Source of the DNA: Leisingera sp. ANG1
GTDB taxonomy: Bacteria > Pseudomonadota > Alphaproteobacteria > Rhodobacterales > Rhodobacteraceae
Reading direction: 5' to 3'
Length of the DNA stretch: 64,000 nt
NCBI RefSeq assembly: GCF_000203975.2
Contig: NZ_AFCF02000011.1
Coordinates: forward strand, 1-64,000
In this document: positions 9,096 to 18,128 of the stretch, one piece after another
Layout: the number at the start of each line of letters is the position of its first letter
Numbering within the stretch: the first letter of the stretch is position 1
The notes under the pieces: model-generated
What the model saw: the letters and a program-made list of their open reading frames with translations, nothing else
Databases searched by the model: none
What the model was told of the DNA's origin: nothing
Made by a program: the position numbers and the translations under genes

Positions 9096-11555
9096 TCAGG
9101 CCGGCGGCAGGCGCTTGGGGGTGAAGCCGAGAATGCGGTCGAAGAAATCCTGCAGCGCCGCCTCGCAGTAGCGTTCGGCGTCGAAGTCGGCGCCGCTGAT
9201 CCGGCCCTCGATGAAATGGCGCATGCCCTCGGCAACCCCGTCGACGCTGGGCGGCACCAGGTGGCCGTACTCGGTGCCCAGCACGCTGCGGGCGCCGGGG
9301 ATGTCGGTGGCCAGCACCGGCTTGCCCAGGGTGAGCGCCTCCAAGAGCACCATCGGCTGGCCTTCGTAGTCGGAGCTGAGCAGGAAGCAGCTGGCGCGGG
9401 CGATCACCGGGAAGGGGTTGCTGACATGGCCTGCAAAGATCACCAGGTCCTCGACGCCGCAGTTGCGCGCCTCTTCCTTCAGTTCCTCCTCCAGCGGGCC
9501 GGTGCCCATGATCACCAGCGCCGCCTCGGTGCCTTCGGCGCGCAGCCGGGCCAGGGCCTGGATCGCCCGGTCCTTGGCTTTCTCCGGCGACAGCCGCCCG
9601 GCCATCACGAAGACCGGCTTGTCCTGCGGCAGCTGCAGCTCCAGCTCCCGCGGCAGCGGCGCCTGCGCCCGGGTCCGGATCTGGTCCGGGCGGATCACGT
9701 TGCGCACGGTGAGCGCCGCCTCCGGCGCGGCGTAATAGGCGGTGAGATTGCCGGCATTCACCTGCCGGGTCTCATCCGAGACGCTGGCAATTGCGTCATA
9801 CCATTTGTAGGTGGCAAAGACGCCGTTGAGGATCGCGAACCGCTTGTCGGCCTCCGAGCGCATGTCGTTGTGCTGGTAGATCGCATGGCGCTTGGCCGGC
9901 AGCATCGCCATCAGCAGGCTCCAGTAGCGGGCATAGCCGCTGAAATCCACTGCCGCGTCAAACTCCATGTCGCCCGCGAGCCGCCGTGCCTCGCGGCGGA
10001 AGACGGCGGTCACCGCGGCCTCATGCTCCGGGTTTTCAAAGCCGTTCAGCGTATAGAACTGCTCCACCTGGAGGTTCTCTTCCGGGCTGCGCAGCATGGC
10101 GCCGGCCCGGTGGATCAGCCGCACCCGCGGCCCGGCCCGGCGCAGGTTGGCGCGCAGCTCTTCGGATTTCTCCAGCGGCAGGCCTTCGGTCAGCACATAG
10201 ATGTCGAGGTCGAACTCCTGCAGCGCCGCCAGCAGGTTCAGCATCGAGGAGGTGATGCCGTTGTTCTTCCAGCCGCCGCCGAAGAAGGCGACCCGGGGCC
10301 GCTGGCGGCTGCGCGGCGGCACCGGCCCCTTGATGGCCTCCAGCGCGCGGGCGCTGGCCTGGCCGTCCTCCAGCGGGAAGAACTGCGCCTTGGCCGCCTC
10401 AAACTGCGGCAGCGCATCGGCGCGGGTGCCATCCTGGATGGCGTCGATCACCTCGCCGGGGCGCATGCACAGCTGCGCGGGCAGATCCTCAAGGCTGGCA
10501 TTGAGGCCGCGCAGCTCTTCGTATTCGGCGCGGTCGTAGACATAGAGGATCAGCTGCCGCCCGGTGGCCAGGTAGTCGAACATGATGCTGGAATAATCGC
10601 TGACCAGCACATCCGCGGCCGCCATGAAGCGGTTGGTGGACATGCCGGCGGGCACTGCCTTGGCGTTTTTGGCGCGGGTGCCGGTGAAATTGTGCATCTG
10701 GGCAAAGACGGCGTATTCTTCCGGGTCCAGCCCGTTCAGCGCCGCCAGCAGCGCCTCCAGCATCGGCGCCTTCTTGTCGGCCTTGCCCAGCTCGCCGCGC
10801 CAGGTCGGCGCCACGAAGATCAGCTTCTGGCCGTCGCTGAGACCCAGTTCGGCGCGCAGCGCATCGCGGTCTGCGGTCAGCGTCTCATCCACCCGCGGCG
10901 CGCCGATGCAGCTGAGCCGTGCGCCGACGGCCTCCTGCACATCCGCAGCCCCCAGCAGGGCATCGGCGGTGAAGCTGTTCTGCAAGAGCACATGCGAGGC
11001 CTGCAGGAAGTTGCGCTGGCTGTTGCGGTGCACGGTCGGGCGCAGGGCGTCCTCGTGCTTGAACATCCGCTTCAGCGGCACCCCGTGCCAGGTGTTGACA
11101 TAGGACTGCCCGTCGCGGCGCAGGTACCAGGTCGGCAGGGTGCTGTTGGAGATGATCGTGCCGGCGGTGGCCAGCAGCTGCGCATACTCCGCCGAGCCCG
11201 GCGCCACGAAGCGCACATTGGGGTGCTCCCGCAGCGCGTCCGGCGCCAGGCCGGGCTTTTTCAGCGACCAGACATGCTGCAGCCCCTGCTGTTCCGGATC
11301 CTCCAGCAGCGCGTCGAAGATGGCGCGCGGGCTGCAGTTCATCGAGCTGCCGTGGAAGCTTTCATAGAGCATCACCCCGGGCTGGACCGGATCGTTTTCC
11401 AGCGCCCGGATGAAATGGGTCTCAGGCGCCTTGCGGGGGGCTTCGGTCCGGGCCCGGTAAAAGGCCCCGATCCTGCGGCGCAGCCCGGCGGGCATGTAGG
11501 TGCTGGTCCAGTAGAACCGGCGGTAGGCGCTGCGCAGGAGGGGCTTCAGGGTCAT
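9096..11555 (-). CDS. TagB/TagF-like glycerophosphotransferase fused to GT4 glycosyltransferase
   Basis: Two enzymes in one 819-residue chain. Residues about 60-405 look like the CDP-glycerol glycerophosphotransferase family: NTWHGVPLK at 154-162, FVAPTWRG near 247-254 and VSDYSSIMFD at 318-327. Residues about 420-810 form a GT-B family 4 glycosyltransferase: FFGGGWKNNGITSS opening, GRLSPEKAKD near 660 and an E-x7-E-type segment EGQPMVLLEALTLGKPVLA near 740. The chain would add a glycerol-phosphate unit and a hexose, or build an alternating polymer. TagF-type enzymes are best known from Gram-positive teichoic acids, so the setting is unusual. The tagD-like gene follows on the same strand after 265 bases. 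No signal peptide is seen. It is probably membrane-associated through the basic N-terminus. Confidence 0.85.
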   Translation of the reverse strand: MTLKPLLRSAYRRFYWTSTYMPAGLRRRIGAFYRARTEAPRKAPETHFIRALENDPVQPGVMLYESFHGSSMNCSPRAIFDALLEDPEQQGLQHVWSLKKPGLAPDALREHPNVRFVAPGSAEYAQLLATAGTIISNSTLPTWYLRRDGQSYVNTWHGVPLKRMFKHEDALRPTVHRNSQRNFLQASHVLLQNSFTADALLGAADVQEAVGARLSCIGAPRVDETLTADRDALRAELGLSDGQKLIFVAPTWRGELGKADKKAPMLEALLAALNGLDPEEYAVFAQMHNFTGTRAKNAKAVPAGMSTNRFMAAADVLVSDYSSIMFDYLATGRQLILYVYDRAEYEELRGLNASLEDLPAQLCMRPGEVIDAIQDGTRADALPQFEAAKAQFFPLEDGQASARALEAIKGPVPPRSRQRPRVAFFGGGWKNNGITSSMLNLLAALQEFDLDIYVLTEGLPLEKSEELRANLRRAGPRVRLIHRAGAMLRSPEENLQVEQFYTLNGFENPEHEAAVTAVFRREARRLAGDMEFDAAVDFSGYARYWSLLMAMLPAKRHAIYQHNDMRSEADKRFAILNGVFATYKWYDAIASVSDETRQVNAGNLTAYYAAPEAALTVRNVIRPDQIRTRAQAPLPRELELQLPQDKPVFVMAGRLSPEKAKDRAIQALARLRAEGTEAALVIMGTGPLEEELKEEARNCGVEDLVIFAGHVSNPFPVIARASCFLLSSDYEGQPMVLLEALTLGKPVLATDIPGARSVLGTEYGHLVPPSVDGVAEGMRHFIEGRISGADFDAERYCEAALQDFFDRILGFTPKRLPPA

Positions 11556-11611
11556 GGGGGCGGATCCGGGTCAGGGGCAGGTCAGGGGGCGGCGCGGGGA
11601 GCGGGCGGGGG

Positions 11612-12247
11612 TCAGGCGGGGGAGCTGATTTGCAGATCCTTCGGCAGCTGCTCCGGGTCATAGCCGAAACGCTCGAAATCCGCCGCATAGAACTTGCGGA
11701 TCCTCTGCAGGGTCTGTTCGGTTGCGCTCAGCGTGTCGCGCTCGGATTTGCGGGCGTGGTGGATCTCGAGGGCCTCCGTGTCCAGGCCCAGATGCTCAAG
11801 CCCGGCCCGCACCGGGCTCTCCAGCCCGTCTTCGAGACGGAACACCTCGACGCGGGCGCCGATGAATTCGCCTTGCGGCCGGATGTGGTTGTCCAGGATG
11901 AAGCTGTCCTCGCCATAGCGCTTGAGCTGCCGCCGCACCCAGGTGTCGAAATCCGGCAGTTCCCGGGTCTTGGTGAGCACCCGGCGCCAGCGGTATTCGC
12001 TGACCATCCGGGCCATCGGGTGGCGGACCACCGCAAAGGCGTAATCGTAGAACCCCGCAGGCAGCCAGTGTTTCAGCACTTCCCAGTGCATGTGCTGGGG
12101 GGTGGCGTTGGAGTAGCCCAGCCGCTTGTGGTACTTCAGCGCCTGCGGTGCGCCCGCGGCCTTCAGCACCTCTTCCACCGTAGAACCGCCGGTTTTGGGA
12201 ATATGGACAAAGAGAATGACTTTATCGCCGTTCCGGTAAAGGGGCAT
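11612..12247 (-). CDS. Sulfotransferase family 2-like protein
   Basis: About 211 residues, opening VILFVHIPKTGGST near residues 9-22, the PAPS 5'-phosphosulfate loop typical of carbohydrate sulfotransferases (heparan/chondroitin/uronyl type). VVRHPMARMVSEYRWRR supplies the 3'-phosphate site. The fold is short but complete, ending with basic and acidic helices. I chose the ATG at 12247, which has AGAAGG ten bases upstream. An alternative ATG at 12292 adds a polar 15-residue segment without a ribosome-binding site. It is 56 bases upstream of the TagF/GT4 gene on the same strand, so they are probably co-transcribed and the sulfate may decorate the same glycan. Confidence 0.82.
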   Translation of the reverse strand: MPLYRNGDKVILFVHIPKTGGSTVEEVLKAAGAPQALKYHKRLGYSNATPQHMHWEVLKHWLPAGFYDYAFAVVRHPMARMVSEYRWRRVLTKTRELPDFDTWVRRQLKRYGEDSFILDNHIRPQGEFIGARVEVFRLEDGLESPVRAGLEHLGLDTEALEIHHARKSERDTLSATEQTLQRIRKFYAADFERFGYDPEQLPKDLQISSPA

Positions 12248-12378
12248 GCAGTTGCGGCCTTCTGTTCTGGAGTCGTTTTCTGCGGGTGTCATAGCCGGCG
12301 CGGCAGGGGTTTCAAACCCGAAAGGCAGGCGCTGCGGCAGGAGCGCGTATATTGGCCGCGGACCGCGTCCCGCAGGCC

Positions 12379-13563
12379 TCAGCGCACCAGCCATTCCTCG
12401 AGGTCCGGACCTGCCTGCCGCATCCGGATCCAGCCCGGGGCCGCGGGCTGGCCCTGGCGCAGGCGCAGCTTGCCCAGAAGCCCCGTCAGCGCCCATTCCG
12501 GGCGCGCCTCCCGCGGCACATAGGCCCGGGAGGCATCATAGGCGGGGTTCTCCTGCGGGTTACCGTCCGCATCGCGCAGCAGGGCGCCGTAGGCATCGCG
12601 CAGCCAGCGGTGCTTCCAGCCGTCCATGTCGCCGTCGCCGATCACCGCCGGATTGGCGCTGATCACGCCGAACGGCGTCTCGCCGGCGTTTGCGGCGCGG
12701 ATTTTTGCGCCTTCCAGCACCACGGACAGCCCGCGGCGGTCTTCGCCCGCAGGGTTGCCGTCAGCCCATTCGAACCATTCTGCGTAATCGGCGCCGCCGC
12801 CGGACCAGGCGCCGGAGCAGCTGCCGTTGCCGTCTGATCCCAGCCGGAAATCGGCGCCGCCGCCATCACCGGCCAAGAGGTAATCATCGCTGCTGCCCCG
12901 GATCTCCAGATGCGCCGCCGGGCTGGCGGTGCCAAATCCCGCGCGCCCGTTCGGCTTCAGCGCCAGGGCGGTGCTCCAGCTGCTGCCATCATCCGACAGT
13001 TTCACCGCGAAGTCATTGCTGCCCGCCAGCCCGATCTCGGCGCGGCCGCTCCAGTTTGACTGGAACAAGAGCGAGGCGGTCTCTGCGCTGGCGGATTTGT
13101 TGATCTTGAGCTGATGGCCGGCGCCTGCGTGGCTCAGCAGCGTTGCCGGGCCGGAGACCGCCAGCGGGTTGGCGGCATCACCCGCGGTGCCCACCCCGAG
13201 GCGGGTGAGGTTCTGGGTGTCCGCCGGCGGCAGCACCCAGGCGCTGCCGTCCCAGACCCTGAGTTCCTGTTCCGCGGTGCCCCAGGCGCGCCAGCCGGGG
13301 CGGGGGGTGAGGAACAGCCAGCCCTCGCCCTGCCAGACGGCAATGGCATGGGGATGGCCGGCCCAGGCGCCGGCGGGGCTGGCCGACAGCACATGGGTCT
13401 CGCCCGGGGCGGGCGCGGCGGGGGGCGTGGCGGCATCAAACCCTTCAGCGCTGAGCTGCACCAGCGCGTCCAGCATCTGCAGCGCTTCGTTGTGGGTCAC
13501 ATGTTTCTGCGCCTGGGAGGGCATCAGGTAGGGCAGGGCGAGGATCGGCGAGGCCTGGGTCAT
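12379..13563 (-). CDS. DUF2793 / peptidase-G2 phage-fibre-like protein
   Basis: 394 residues. The N-terminus (ILALPYLMPSQAQKHVTHNE and the following 80 residues) matches the DUF2793 module seen in Rhodobacteraceae phage and gene-transfer-agent-like tail proteins. Residues about 150-240 have the NxLxVSGPATL...GFGTASPAAHLEI pattern of trimeric tail-fibre repeats. From about 265, YAEWFEWADGNP...FGVISANPAVIGD resembles the intramolecular autoproteolytic domain of phage neck-appendage proteins (peptidase G2 or related IMC chaperone). No other phage gene is nearby. It is divergent from the RTX gene across 271 bases and 131 bases upstream of the sulfotransferase on the same strand. It could be a domesticated glycan-binding or surface fibre protein. 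No signal peptide is visible. Confidence 0.75.
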   Translation of the reverse strand: MTQASPILALPYLMPSQAQKHVTHNEALQMLDALVQLSAEGFDAATPPAAPAPGETHVLSASPAGAWAGHPHAIAVWQGEGWLFLTPRPGWRAWGTAEQELRVWDGSAWVLPPADTQNLTRLGVGTAGDAANPLAVSGPATLLSHAGAGHQLKINKSASAETASLLFQSNWSGRAEIGLAGSNDFAVKLSDDGSSWSTALALKPNGRAGFGTASPAAHLEIRGSSDDYLLAGDGGGADFRLGSDGNGSCSGAWSGGGADYAEWFEWADGNPAGEDRRGLSVVLEGAKIRAANAGETPFGVISANPAVIGDGDMDGWKHRWLRDAYGALLRDADGNPQENPAYDASRAYVPREARPEWALTGLLGKLRLRQGQPAAPGWIRMRQAGPDLEEWLVR

Positions 13564-13637
13564 CGGCGGGGCTCCGGCATGGGAAAACGGGATCGCCGGC
13601 CAGAGTGCCAGAGCCAGGTCAAAACGGCGCTAACGGG

Positions 13638-13743
13638 GCGTACGCAGGGTACGCAACACCCCCCTGCGGGGCCCGCGCGGTCCCGCTCTGTTCCCGACTT
13701 AGTCCCGGCCTGTTCGCGCAATTGTTCTCAATCTGTAAACAAT
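13638..13743. promoter_or_regulatory. Divergent regulatory region with two inverted repeats
   Basis: Between the fibre-like gene and the RTX gene, GCGTAC-5-GTACGC is a perfect inverted repeat at 13638-13654 and ATTGTT-11-AACAAT is another at 13721-13743. The latter lies in the only AT-rich patch of the gap, about 90 bases before the RTX start. These are the spacing and symmetry expected of dimeric regulator sites. No regulator can be assigned from sequence. Confidence 0.45.
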
Positions 13744-13834
13744 GTCCCCGGTTTTGCCCGATTTGCCGCCCGCTTTGCGCCGCCCGGCCCCGCCAGTCTC
13801 GCCCCCGGGTTCTGCAGCGCATGGGAGCGGCACA

Positions 13835-16744
13835 ATGGCACTGGCATTCACGGGACGGTTCGGCACCGGCGACATGATTTTCGGCACGGATCTGCGCGAT
13901 CTTGAGATCGCGGTGCAGGACGGCCAGGCCACGCTTTATGCCATCAGCGGCATGAACGGCGGCATCAGCCGCTGGCAGCTGCCGGGCAATGGCGGGCTGC
14001 CGCAGCTGGCGGGCCAGCAGCTGCACAGCCAGGCGTCCTTGCGCACCGGCAGTTTCGAGCTGGCGGAGATGGGCGGCGGTGTGCGGCTGGTGCAGGAGCA
14101 CGCGGGCGGCGGCCTCAGCTATTATGCCCTGGGCAGCGGCGGCAGCCTGGGCAGCCGCCAGCAGGACAGCCTGGCGGCTGCAGATGCGGGCGGGCTTGGC
14201 GATGCGGCGGTGCTGCAGCTGCAGGGCGGCCGGTCGGCGCTCTATGCGGTCGGGCAGTCCGGCGGCGGATTGCAGGGCTGGCGGCTGGATGCGGATGGGA
14301 CTGTGCAGGCGCAAACCGGCGCAGCCGGCGGCGCGGATGCTTACCAGCTGGATCCCGCGGCGCTGCTGGCCGCGGTTGAGACCGCGGGCGGGCCGGTGCT
14401 GCTGGCAGCCGGCGCCGGGGGCTTGCGCGGCTACAGCGCGGATGCGGCGACCGGCGCGCTCACCCCCGGGGCGGTGCTGGGCGCGGAGCAGGGGCTTTCG
14501 GTCTCGGGCATCACCGCGCTGGAAAGCTTTGAGACGGATGGCAAGGCCTGGGCGCTGATGGCGGCGGCGGGCAGCAGCTCGCTGACGCTGGTGGAGGTGG
14601 ATGCGGCGGGCGGGCTGCAGTTCCGGGCGCAGCTGCAGGACAGCGCGATGACCCGCTTCGGCGGGGTGTCGGCGCTGGAGGTGGTGCAGGCGGAAGGCCA
14701 TACCCTGGTGCTGGCGGCGGGCAATGACGGCGGTCTCAGCCTGTTCACCCTGACCCCGGGCGGCGCGCTGATCCATCTGCAGAGCCTGGAGCATATGCCC
14801 GGCCTGGGGCTGCAGAATGTGACCGCGCTGGAGGCAGTGGCGGCACATGGGCAGCTGCAGGTCTTTGCGGCCTCGGGCGCGGAAGACGGCATCAGCCGGT
14901 TCACCCTGCCGCTGGCGGAGCTGGGCGTTGTGCGCCGGGGGGAGGCAGGCGATGCGCGGCTTGATGGCAGCGCCGCAAATGACGTGCTGGAGGGCGGCGC
15001 AGGGGCGGCGGATCTTTATGGCCATGCCGGCGATGACGTGCTGGTCTCGGGCGCGCAGGGCGGTGAGCTGACCGGCGGCGCAGGCGCTGACATCTTTGTC
15101 ATTACCCCGGGTGCAGAGGCGGTGACGGTGCGCGATTTCACCCCCGGCGAGGATGTGCTGGACCTGTCGCTGTTCGAAGGGCTCTACAGCCCGGCCCAGC
15201 TGCAGAGCCGCGGCCGCAGCTTCGGCATCGACCTGGAGGCCGGCGGCACCAGGATCGCGGTGGTGCAGGCGGGCGGCGGGCGGCTGGAGCTGGAGGATGT
15301 GTTCGGCCCGGCGCTGCACTTCCAGTTCCCGCAGCGCCAGGGACTGGGCGATACCCTGCCCGGCGGCGGCTACTACGGCGGCAGCGGGCATGATGTGCTG
15401 GAGGGCACCGGCGGCCGCGATGCGCTTTACGGATGGGAGGGCAACGACCGGCTGGACGGCAAGGATGACCGCGACACGCTGCTGGGCGGCAGCGGCAATG
15501 ACACGCTGCTGGGCGGCAGCAGCGGCGATGTGATGCAGGGCGGCAGCGGCCGCGACAGCCTGGCGGGGCAGGACGGATATGACTGGCTGTGGGGCGGCAG
15601 CGGCGATGACAGGCTGCTGGGAGAGAACGGCTATGACAAGCTGTGGGGCGGCACCGGTGCCGATATGCTGGACGGCGGCGCGGGGCATGACCAGCTGACG
15701 GGGCAGACCGGGCGCGACACGCTGGCAGGCCGCGACGGCGATGACCGGCTGGCCGGCGGGCGCGACAACGACGTGCTGCGCGGCGGCGCCGGCAATGACA
15801 CGCTGCTGGGGGAGAGCGGCGCGGATTTCCTGGCCGCCAGCAAGGGCGATGACCGGCTGTACGGCAGCAGCGGCAACGACACGCTGCGCGGTGAGGCCGG
15901 AACCGACAAGCTGTGGGGCGGCACCGGAACGGACCATCTGGAGGGCGGCGATGGCGACGACCAGCTGTGGGGCGGGGACGGCAATGACCGGCTATGGGGC
16001 GGCGAAGGCGCCGACATGCTGGACGGCAGCGATGGCCACGACCGCCTGGCCGGCCAGACCGGGCGCGACACGCTGGCGGGCGGCGAGGGCGATGACCGGC
16101 TGGCCGGCGGGCAGGACAATGACGTGCTGCTGGGCGGCAGCGGCGATGACACGCTGCTGGGGGAAGGCGGCGCGGATGATCTGGCGGCTGGCGGCGGCAA
16201 TGACCGGCTGTACGGCAGCGGCGGCAGCGATACGCTGCGCGGCGAAGGCGGCGCCGACAAGCTGTGGGGCGGCAGCGGCACTGACCGGCTGGCCGGCGGG
16301 CGCGGCAATGACGTGCTGGATGGCGGCAGCGGCGATGACACGCTGCTGGGGGAGAGCGGCGCGGATTTTCTGGCGGCTGGCAGCGGCGATGACCGGCTCT
16401 ATGGCAGCAGCGGCAATGATACGCTGCGCGGCGAAGCCGGGGCGGACCGGCTGTGGGGCGGCACCGGCGCGGACCTTCTGGAGGGCGGCAGCGGCAATGA
16501 CCGCCTGGCGGGCGGCGAGGGTGCCGATGTCTTTGTCTTTGCCGGCAGCCACGGCAGCGATACGGTCACCGATTTCACCCCCGGCCTCGACCGGATCCGC
16601 CTGAGCGGCACCGGCGCGGACAGTTTTGCGGATCTGGAGATCCGCCAGGCCGGGGACGGTGTGCTGGCGGACAGCGGCAGCGGCTGGATCCTGCTGGAGG
16701 GGCTGCGCCCGGATCAGCTGGCGGCGGATGACTTCCTGTTCTGA
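13835..16744 (+). CDS. RTX calcium-binding protein with propeller-like N-terminus
   Basis: 969-residue secreted protein of the RTX superfamily. Residues about 1-365 contain repeated segments such as [18 protein letters not shown] and [17 protein letters not shown], resembling beta-propeller blades found in Rhodobacteraceae calcium-binding proteins. A short first RTX block lies at about 372-425 and a long block of GGxGxDxLxG nonapeptides at about 508-900. The C-terminus ends in DFLF after a low-charge hydrophobic stretch, as expected for a type I secretion signal, and there is no N-terminal signal peptide. The start at ATG 13835 follows GGGAG by seven bases. An in-frame ATG at 13742 would add a Pro-rich leader. 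Export is presumably by the type I system at 61.3 kb, since none is adjacent. It has no cysteines in its repeat block, in contrast to the second RTX protein. Confidence 0.9.
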   Translation: MALAFTGRFGTGDMIFGTDLRDLEIAVQDGQATLYAISGMNGGISRWQLPGNGGLPQLAGQQLHSQASLRTGSFELAEMGGGVRLVQEHAGGGLSYYALGSGGSLGSRQQDSLAAADAGGLGDAAVLQLQGGRSALYAVGQSGGGLQGWRLDADGTVQAQTGAAGGADAYQLDPAALLAAVETAGGPVLLAAGAGGLRGYSADAATGALTPGAVLGAEQGLSVSGITALESFETDGKAWALMAAAGSSSLTLVEVDAAGGLQFRAQLQDSAMTRFGGVSALEVVQAEGHTLVLAAGNDGGLSLFTLTPGGALIHLQSLEHMPGLGLQNVTALEAVAAHGQLQVFAASGAEDGISRFTLPLAELGVVRRGEAGDARLDGSAANDVLEGGAGAADLYGHAGDDVLVSGAQGGELTGGAGADIFVITPGAEAVTVRDFTPGEDVLDLSLFEGLYSPAQLQSRGRSFGIDLEAGGTRIAVVQAGGGRLELEDVFGPALHFQFPQRQGLGDTLPGGGYYGGSGHDVLEGTGGRDALYGWEGNDRLDGKDDRDTLLGGSGNDTLLGGSSGDVMQGGSGRDSLAGQDGYDWLWGGSGDDRLLGENGYDKLWGGTGADMLDGGAGHDQLTGQTGRDTLAGRDGDDRLAGGRDNDVLRGGAGNDTLLGESGADFLAASKGDDRLYGSSGNDTLRGEAGTDKLWGGTGTDHLEGGDGDDQLWGGDGNDRLWGGEGADMLDGSDGHDRLAGQTGRDTLAGGEGDDRLAGGQDNDVLLGGSGDDTLLGEGGADDLAAGGGNDRLYGSGGSDTLRGEGGADKLWGGSGTDRLAGGRGNDVLDGGSGDDTLLGESGADFLAAGSGDDRLYGSSGNDTLRGEAGADRLWGGTGADLLEGGSGNDRLAGGEGADVFVFAGSHGSDTVTDFTPGLDRIRLSGTGADSFADLEIRQAGDGVLADSGSGWILLEGLRPDQLAADDFLF
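15370..16530 (+). repeat. Tandem 27-bp RTX repeats with higher-order duplication
   Basis: The coding DNA is built of 27-base units (nine residues). On top of this, the segment GCTGCTGGGGGA recurs at 15802, 16153 and 16342. The distances are 351 and 189 bases, that is 13 and 7 units, so multi-unit blocks were duplicated. The blocks share the order ...RLAGG..NDVL..DTLLGE..GADFLAA...DRLYGS...DTLRGE...LWGG. Confidence 0.9.
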
Positions 16745-16853
16745 GCAGGCCGCCGGCCGCCGCGGCTTGCTCCGCCGCGGGCAGGGCGGTATCACCGCCG
16801 GACCCTGATGCCCCCTGCGCCGCGGCGCAGGCCAACCGGAGAGCTCTCTGCCC

Positions 16854-17630
16854 GTGCTGTCATCGCTGCTGCAAAAGCTCAGGCTGCAAAAATCCGGCCC
16901 GCAGAAATCCGGCCCGCAGGCCTCCGGTATGCCTGCCGGTTTTGCGGCGCCGGCGCCTGGCGAACCGCTCTGCGTGATCGGCGATGTGCATGGCTGCCTG
17001 GACCTGCTGGAACGGATGCTGGCGCAGGTGCCGCAGGGCCACCGGATCGTGCTGGCCGGCGATTACACCGGCCGGGGCGAGCAGAGCGCAGAGGTGCTGC
17101 GCTGTCTCAGCGCGCGCCCGGATCTGACCTGCCTGAAGGGCAATCACGAGGACATGCTCCTGCGCTTCCTGCGCGATCCCGGACGCGAGGGCGGCCGCTG
17201 GATCAGGAACGGCGGGCTGCAGACCCTGGCCTCCTTTGGTGTGCCGGGGGTGCGGCCGCAGATGCGCGCAGAGGAACTGCGCGCGTGCCGGGATCATCTG
17301 CAGGAGCGGATGGGGGCGGCGCTGATCAACTGGCTGGCCGGGCTGGAGGCCTCGCTGCTGTCGGGCAATGTGCTGGTGGCGCATGCCGGTGCGGACCCGC
17401 AGATTGCCGCGGACCGGCAGGCGGAAGAGGTGCTGATGTGGGGGCACCCGGCGTTCCTGGGCACCCCGCGCCGCGACGGGGTCTGGGTGGTGCATGGCCA
17501 TACCATCGTGGACCATCCCGCTGCCGCGCAGGGCCGGATTGCCATCGATACCGGCGCCTATGCCAGCGGGGTTCTGTCGGCGGTCTGCCTAGGCGGCGGG
17601 GCGGTGCGGTTCCTGCAGGCCGGGCGCTGA
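16854..17630 (+). CDS. PPP-family metallophosphoesterase with altered motif
   Basis: 258-residue serine/threonine-phosphatase-like protein. GDVHG is at 43-47, GNHED at 96-100, a late HAGAD motif and VVHGHT near 218 follow in the correct order for a bimetal PPP-fold enzyme. The second signature, normally GDxxDRG, reads GDYTGRG at 69-75, so the aspartate that pairs with the GNHE histidine in PP1-type enzymes is glycine. The enzyme may be weak, altered in substrate, or inactive. Start is GTG at 16854. The alternative upstream frame is a shadow. The nearest clear partner is the RTX gene 109 bases before it, and the ExoP tyrosine kinase lies 2.3 kb on. A role in signalling to the EPS machinery is only a guess. 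Confidence 0.82.
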   Translation: MLSSLLQKLRLQKSGPQKSGPQASGMPAGFAAPAPGEPLCVIGDVHGCLDLLERMLAQVPQGHRIVLAGDYTGRGEQSAEVLRCLSARPDLTCLKGNHEDMLLRFLRDPGREGGRWIRNGGLQTLASFGVPGVRPQMRAEELRACRDHLQERMGAALINWLAGLEASLLSGNVLVAHAGADPQIAADRQAEEVLMWGHPAFLGTPRRDGVWVVHGHTIVDHPAAAQGRIAIDTGAYASGVLSAVCLGGGAVRFLQAGR

Positions 17631-17762
17631 CGCAGACCGGTGCAGCCCGGACACGGGGCGGTGGCAAAGCCGCAGCCGGCGGGGGCTGGAAGTTGCGCGT
17701 ATTTTTGGAAAATGTTAACGGCTTTTGCAGGGGTGTGAACGCGAACCAGTTGAGGCCGAGCA

Positions 17763-18035
17763 ATGAAAACTTTTCTGACTGCAGCCGCCGCTGCACTTGC
17801 GGCGCACTGCCTGACCCTGACGGCTGCCTTTGCCATGGGCAACGGCAATGGATACGGCATTGGCAACGGCAATGGCGGCAACAATGGAAACGCCGGCGGC
17901 AATGGCTGGAACAACGGCGTTGGCAACCCGCACGGGGTGCCGGAAATCGATGCAAGCACCGGCCTGCTGGCACTGGCAGCCGTGAGCGCCGCCCTGGTCC
18001 TGGCCTGGGAAGTGAACCGCCGCCGCCGCGCCTGA
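17763..18035 (+). CDS. VPEID-CTERM sorted surface protein (Gly/Asn-rich)
   Basis: 90-residue exported protein. It has an N-terminal signal peptide (1-24, cut after AFA), a middle region of about 33 residues made almost only of Gly and Asn with single Tyr and Trp, and the tripartite C-terminus of exosortase substrates: VPEID at 59-63, a hydrophobic helix at about 66-82, and RRRR at 86-89. VPEID-CTERM is the signal read by exosortase E, whose gene is at 39032 in this window. The mature part after sorting would be only about 35 residues, so it could be a tiny anchor or glycosylated matrix peptide. The 132-base upstream gap has an AT-rich patch at about 17695-17730 that may hold the promoter. TTGAGGCCGAGCA precedes the ATG with only a weak Shine-Dalgarno. 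Confidence 0.88.
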   Translation: MKTFLTAAAAALAAHCLTLTAAFAMGNGNGYGIGNGNGGNNGNAGGNGWNNGVGNPHGVPEIDASTGLLALAAVSAALVLAWEVNRRRRA

Positions 18036-18128
18036 CGCGCGCGGATTTCCGAGGCGGGGTTTCGCGCCGGAGCGCAGGCCCGGACAGAGCGCGGCGCAGA
18101 TGGCAGCGAAGCTCCAGACAGACAGGCC

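Noticed and set aside
9216-11663. 815-codon plus-strand open frame opposite the TagF/GT4 gene
   Set aside because: Composition is Gly/Arg/Gln/His-rich as expected for antisense of high-GC codons; the minus strand has clear enzyme motifs.
13619-15937. 772-codon minus-strand open frame over the first RTX gene
   Set aside because: Ala/Gln/Val repeats mirror the RTX repeats; no independent evidence of coding.
15370-16530. Regular repeats considered as a CRISPR array
   Set aside because: Units are coding 27-mers with no unique spacers and translate into RTX nonapeptides; no cas genes nearby.
17763-18035. Classical PEP-CTERM protein
   Set aside because: The motif is VPEID rather than VPEP, and the matching enzyme is of the exosortase E fusion type.
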